Shown here: piece by piece, positions 6,727-8,943 of the stretch
Position numbering within the stretch: position 1 is the first letter of the stretch
How the letters are laid out: every line of letters begins with the position of its first letter
Assembly (NCBI GenBank): GCA_903918595.1
Contig: CAIXFB010000005.1
Location: 1-8,943 of the forward strand
Direction of reading: 5' to 3'
DNA: 8,943 nt
From: an uncultured Actinomycetes bacterium
GTDB taxonomy: Bacteria; Actinomycetota; Actinomycetes; S36-B12
Position numbers and translations under genes: made by a program
Notes under the pieces: generated by a model
The model's database searches: none
Told to the model about the DNA's origin: nothing
The model's input: only the letters and a program-made list of their open reading frames with translations

Positions 6727-8159
6727 GCCGACTCAACGTTGTCTGTGTTCACCGACCGCAGCGTCCGCCGACCAACCGTTGCCGCTTCCCGAAGTTCAGC
6801 TACAGCATCGTGAATAGAAGACATCAAAATGTCCACGTCTGGCATGGAGTCCCGGTCTGCTGTCAATCCGATGCACACCACTCCGTGGTAGGACGTGATC
6901 CCGATACTCAGCGCCTGCCCTTGCAATAAGGGGATACACGGGTAGGCCTCCACCATTTCAGAGCCGGCAACATACAAAGACACCTGCGGACCGGGAACAT
7001 TTGTTATCGAGAGGTCATAGGCCCTCCGGGCCAGCGATGCGCCTACTCGCGAGCCCAACGCGTGCAGGGTAGGTGGACCGAATCCGGCAATGCTGACAAT
7101 CGCATCAGCTCCGATGAACCGCTCCGACTGCTTCAGCGAATTCATGTGAAATGAGATTTGGCGCAGGCGCATCACGGGATCAGGCTCACCAGCGGGCAGG
7201 TCCACGAGGAAACCTGCTACTTGGTTTGCGCCGGCACCTTCCACAGAGACCGGCACCAAGGCGCGAAGTGATCGCCCTTGGGTGACAGCCTCGCCGCGCG
7301 CCATAAGCCAGCCACGCAAACCACCAGTGATCACTGCAAGAACCGCGTCATTGACGCTGCCTCCAGCCGCCGCGCGAATGCCCCTGATCTCATCAAAAGG
7401 AACGATCACTGTCGCGAATCGACGCTGCGCCCCGATCCGGGTGCTCAGTGGACTCATCGATGGTGACCGAATCACACTTGATAGCGCCCCTGTCACGGTT
7501 TCCACTGCGCCGACAACGAGACTTCCCAACGATCCAGCCGCGTTCGTGACGTCATGCCACGTTTCTTTCGCAAGATCAACAGCCGCCGCCGGGCGAGCAA
7601 CGGCTTCGGTGAGGGCCGCAGTGAGCAATTCAGCCCCTGACGGCTCGGGCCGCGGCTTCCACACATCTGGTGGACCTATCGATGCATCAGGTGTGGTGTC
7701 GAGCATCACTTGCGCGATGTCAACAGCTGCAAGGCCGTCCACAAGGGACTGATGACTTTTGGTGATGACTGCGAAGCAACCATCTTCAAGTCCTTCGACG
7801 AGGTACATCTCCCACAGCGGCCGCGACCGGTCAAGCGGCCGCGACATCAAACGACCTACTAATTCATCGAGTTGCTCCCGATTTCCCGGTCTTGGCAGCG
7901 CAGAGCGACGCACATGGAAAGTGACGTCGAAATCCTCGTCATCGACCCACACCGGCCGAGAGATCCCGAAAGGAACGTCACGGATTCGTTGGCGATAGCG
8001 CGGGACGAATGCGATACGTCGGCGGATAAGAGCGACGAGGCGCTCGTGGTCAAAGCCCTCGGCCGGCGGCCGGAAAATGGCCACTCCACCTACGTTCATG
8101 GGGGTCGAGGAATCCTCGAGGTACAAGAACGACGCATCTACTGCCGAAAGCCGATCCAT
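6723..8159 (-). CDS. WS/DGAT-family O-acyltransferase with altered active-site motif
   Basis: This 478-residue member of the wax ester synthase/acyl-CoA:diacylglycerol acyltransferase family is recognised from the N-terminus MDRLSAVDASFLYLED, PLDRSRPLWEMYLVEGL (about 108-124), VNDAVLAVITGGLR (about 269-282) and LSITNVPGPQ (about 383-392). Canonical members join acyl-CoA to fatty alcohols or diacylglycerol to make storage lipid, using HHxxxDG. Here that site reads HQSLVDG (residues 136-142, encoded at 7734-7754), so the second, catalytic histidine is glutamine (codon CAG), while the Asp and Gly remain. Activity is therefore uncertain: it may be reduced or altered, or the protein may be non-catalytic. 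Start: ATG at 8159 has AGGGGG five bases upstream. An in-frame GTG at 8165 would overlap that site. The gene overlaps the patatin gene by 4 nt. A 12-bp direct repeat at 7816-7827 and 7834-7845 encodes the repeated SRPL peptide. Confidence 0.93.
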   Translation of the reverse strand: MDRLSAVDASFLYLEDSSTPMNVGGVAIFRPPAEGFDHERLVALIRRRIAFVPRYRQRIRDVPFGISRPVWVDDEDFDVTFHVRRSALPRPGNREQLDELVGRLMSRPLDRSRPLWEMYLVEGLEDGCFAVITKSHQSLVDGLAAVDIAQVMLDTTPDASIGPPDVWKPRPEPSGAELLTAALTEAVARPAAAVDLAKETWHDVTNAAGSLGSLVVGAVETVTGALSSVIRSPSMSPLSTRIGAQRRFATVIVPFDEIRGIRAAAGGSVNDAVLAVITGGLRGWLMARGEAVTQGRSLRALVPVSVEGAGANQVAGFLVDLPAGEPDPVMRLRQISFHMNSLKQSERFIGADAIVSIAGFGPPTLHALGSRVGASLARRAYDLSITNVPGPQVSLYVAGSEMVEAYPCIPLLQGQALSIGITSYHGVVCIGLTADRDSMPDVDILMSSIHDAVAELREAATVGRRTLRSVNTDNVESA

Positions 8160-8164
8160 CCCCA

Positions 8165-8170
8165 CCCCCT
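8165..8170 (-). promoter_or_regulatory. Ribosome-binding site of the WS/DGAT gene
   Basis: AGGGGG on the minus strand lies five bases before ATG 8159. It overlaps the alternative GTG start at 8163-8165, which argues against that start. Confidence 0.6.
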
Positions 8171-8281
8171 CTCATGACCTCTGCGTGCCCATCACACCAC
8201 GGCGCGCCCGTTTGTGGGCGACACACCCTAGACATTGCCCAAGAATGAGAACTTATCGTTCTGAGCCCTACTCTGGTATGT
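8171..8281. other. Divergent intergenic region between the acyltransferase and L,D-transpeptidase genes
   Basis: This short region must carry both divergent promoters. It holds an inverted repeat AGAAC-TTATC-GTTCT (8248-8262), a short hairpin CGCCC-N6-GGGCG (8205-8220), and on the minus strand a TAnnnT match TAGGGT that could be a -10 for the acyltransferase gene, without a convincing -35. I see no small gene here. Confidence 0.45.
8269..8274 (+). promoter_or_regulatory. Candidate -10 element of a leaderless L,D-transpeptidase transcript
   Basis: TACTCT fits the actinobacterial TAnnnT -10 pattern and ends exactly seven bases before the GTG at 8282. This is the spacing expected if transcription starts on the first base of the start codon. 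No Shine-Dalgarno sequence precedes that GTG. The -35 region (about 8246-8251, TGAGAA) is weak. Confidence 0.45.
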
Positions 8282-8943
8282 GTGACCTTCCCCCACTTTG
8301 CACAATCTGCGCGCAGCCTCTTCTTTCGGCATCGTCCGGCGTCGATTCTCCTTGCCAGCGCGATGGTGTTGGGCCTTGCAAGTGGGGCCATGCTGCCATC
8401 TGCTGGGGCACAGGATTCACCGACTCCCACGCCCGTAGCCACCTCCACTCCGGCTGTGCCCGCGCCAACGCAAGAGCCCGCCGAAGTTGTGGTTCCCTCA
8501 GTTGGCGATAAGCCGGTAGCGGCCGTCAAGTTAGCGGTGGCAAAGCCCAAGAAACCCAAGCCAGCCACCCGGGAGCGCAAAGCTAAGAACGTGCCCTGGA
8601 TGCCACTCGATGATGGCAAAGGGCGTCGGATTGTCTATGACAAAGCTCTCATGACTGTCTGGGCCATGAACAAAGAGAACGAGGTCGTCTATCGGTTCCC
8701 TATCGTCGGGCGATGGGATCGGCCCGTCATGGGCAAGTACCGGGTTTTTTCCAAGTCACCGTCGAGTGGTAACCCAAATTCCCGAGTGACTTTTGACCAC
8801 ATGGTCAGATTCGCATTCGGCAACGACGGAAAAACTGCGATCGGTTTTCATAGCATTCCGCGGTACTACGACGGAAAGCCGATGCATTCCACCGATCAAT
8901 TGGGTCTACCAGTTGCAACGGGTGGATGCGTGCGAATGGCACC
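8282..8943 (+). CDS. Secreted L,D-transpeptidase (YkuD domain), 3' end cut by the window
   Basis: The frame was read directly from the sequence: 220 complete codons are present. The family forms 3-3 peptidoglycan cross-links, or anchors proteins to the wall, outside the membrane. Residues 1-43 look like a signal peptide: arginine-containing start, hydrophobic SILLASAMVLGLASGAM (21-37), then a likely cleavage site after SAGA (40-43). A Pro/Ala/Thr-rich then Lys/Pro-rich linker (44-105) follows, a plausible wall-spanning spacer. The catalytic domain begins near 106 and includes PIVGRWDRPVMGKYRV (140-155), the conserved His in IGFHSIP (His190) and the nucleophile in VATGGCVRMA (Cys216). The motif reads TGGC where many members have SHGC, within the [ST]xGC pattern. 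A stop at 8246-8248 bounds the frame. GTG 8282 is preferred because ATG 8363 would remove the basic part of the signal peptide. The call is firm for family; the specific role is unknown. Confidence 0.9.
   Translation, partial: MTFPHFAQSARSLFFRHRPASILLASAMVLGLASGAMLPSAGAQDSPTPTPVATSTPAVPAPTQEPAEVVVPSVGDKPVAAVKLAVAKPKKPKPATRERKAKNVPWMPLDDGKGRRIVYDKALMTVWAMNKENEVVYRFPIVGRWDRPVMGKYRVFSKSPSSGNPNSRVTFDHMVRFAFGNDGKTAIGFHSIPRYYDGKPMHSTDQLGLPVATGGCVRMA

Noticed and set aside
7282..7752. 156-codon plus-strand open frame within the acyltransferase gene
   Set aside because: Antisense to conserved WS/DGAT coding sequence; Ser/Thr/Arg-rich shadow translation.
7816..7845. 12-bp direct repeat AGCGGCCGCGAC with 18-bp period
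   Set aside because: It is in frame and encodes the repeated SRPL peptide of a conserved WS/DGAT segment (PLDRSRPLWE), so it is explained by coding sequence.
8205..8220. CGCCC-N6-GGGCG hairpin as an intrinsic terminator
   Set aside because: The stem is only 5 bp, no T run follows on either strand, and no gene ends there: it lies between two divergent starts.
8249..8261. Possible actinobacterial LexA (SOS) box, GAAC...GTTC
   Set aside because: The spacing between half-sites is 5 nt, whereas the LexA box has 4, and the flanking bases do not match the consensus.
8050..8619. 189-codon minus-strand open frame across the acyltransferase start and the transpeptidase gene
   Set aside because: It overlaps two genes with strong family evidence in other frames and its Gly/Ala-rich product is the mirror of the transpeptidase linker.

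Overview
The window looks like chromosomal DNA of an actinomycete (Actinomycetota) with a moderate to moderately high GC content. The evidence is a 180-kDa-class NAD-glutamate dehydrogenase, a MoeZ-type adenylyltransferase whose N-terminus reads like actinobacterial MoeZ, a DUF2505 protein (a family I know mainly from actinobacteria), a wax ester synthase/DGAT-family acyltransferase, and a gene that appears to be leaderless. The genus cannot be named from this stretch. There is no sign of a phage, transposon, CRISPR array, tRNA or rRNA.

Layout from left to right. (1) Positions 1-230, minus: the 5' end of moeZ, cut by the window edge. (2) 312-5135, minus: a complete 1607-residue NAD-dependent glutamate dehydrogenase, upstream of moeZ on the same strand with an 81-bp gap. 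(3) 5136-5301: a 166-bp divergent intergenic region unusually rich in one short motif on both strands (GAGGG/CCCTC). Its arms could fold in alternative ways over the gdh ribosome-binding site. (4) 5302-5781, plus: a 159-residue DUF2505 protein. (5) 5782-6726, minus: a patatin-like phospholipase, ending exactly where the DUF2505 gene ends (zero-gap convergent). (6) 6723-8159, minus: a WS/DGAT-family acyltransferase whose stop overlaps the start of the patatin gene by 4 nt. (7) 8282-8943, plus: the first 220 codons of a secreted L,D-transpeptidase, cut off just past its catalytic cysteine.

Functionally the window joins amino-acid catabolism (glutamate to 2-oxoglutarate), sulfur transfer for cofactor synthesis, a two-gene neutral-lipid unit (acyltransferase plus acyl hydrolase, probably co-translated) and cell-wall cross-linking. 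Most of it is ordinary housekeeping and accessory metabolism. The points that merit a second look are the competing-arm leader of gdh, the loss of the catalytic histidine in the acyltransferase HHxxxDG motif (here HQSLVDG) although it is coupled to an intact hydrolase, and the putative leaderless promoter of the transpeptidase. I see no clearly new multi-gene system.
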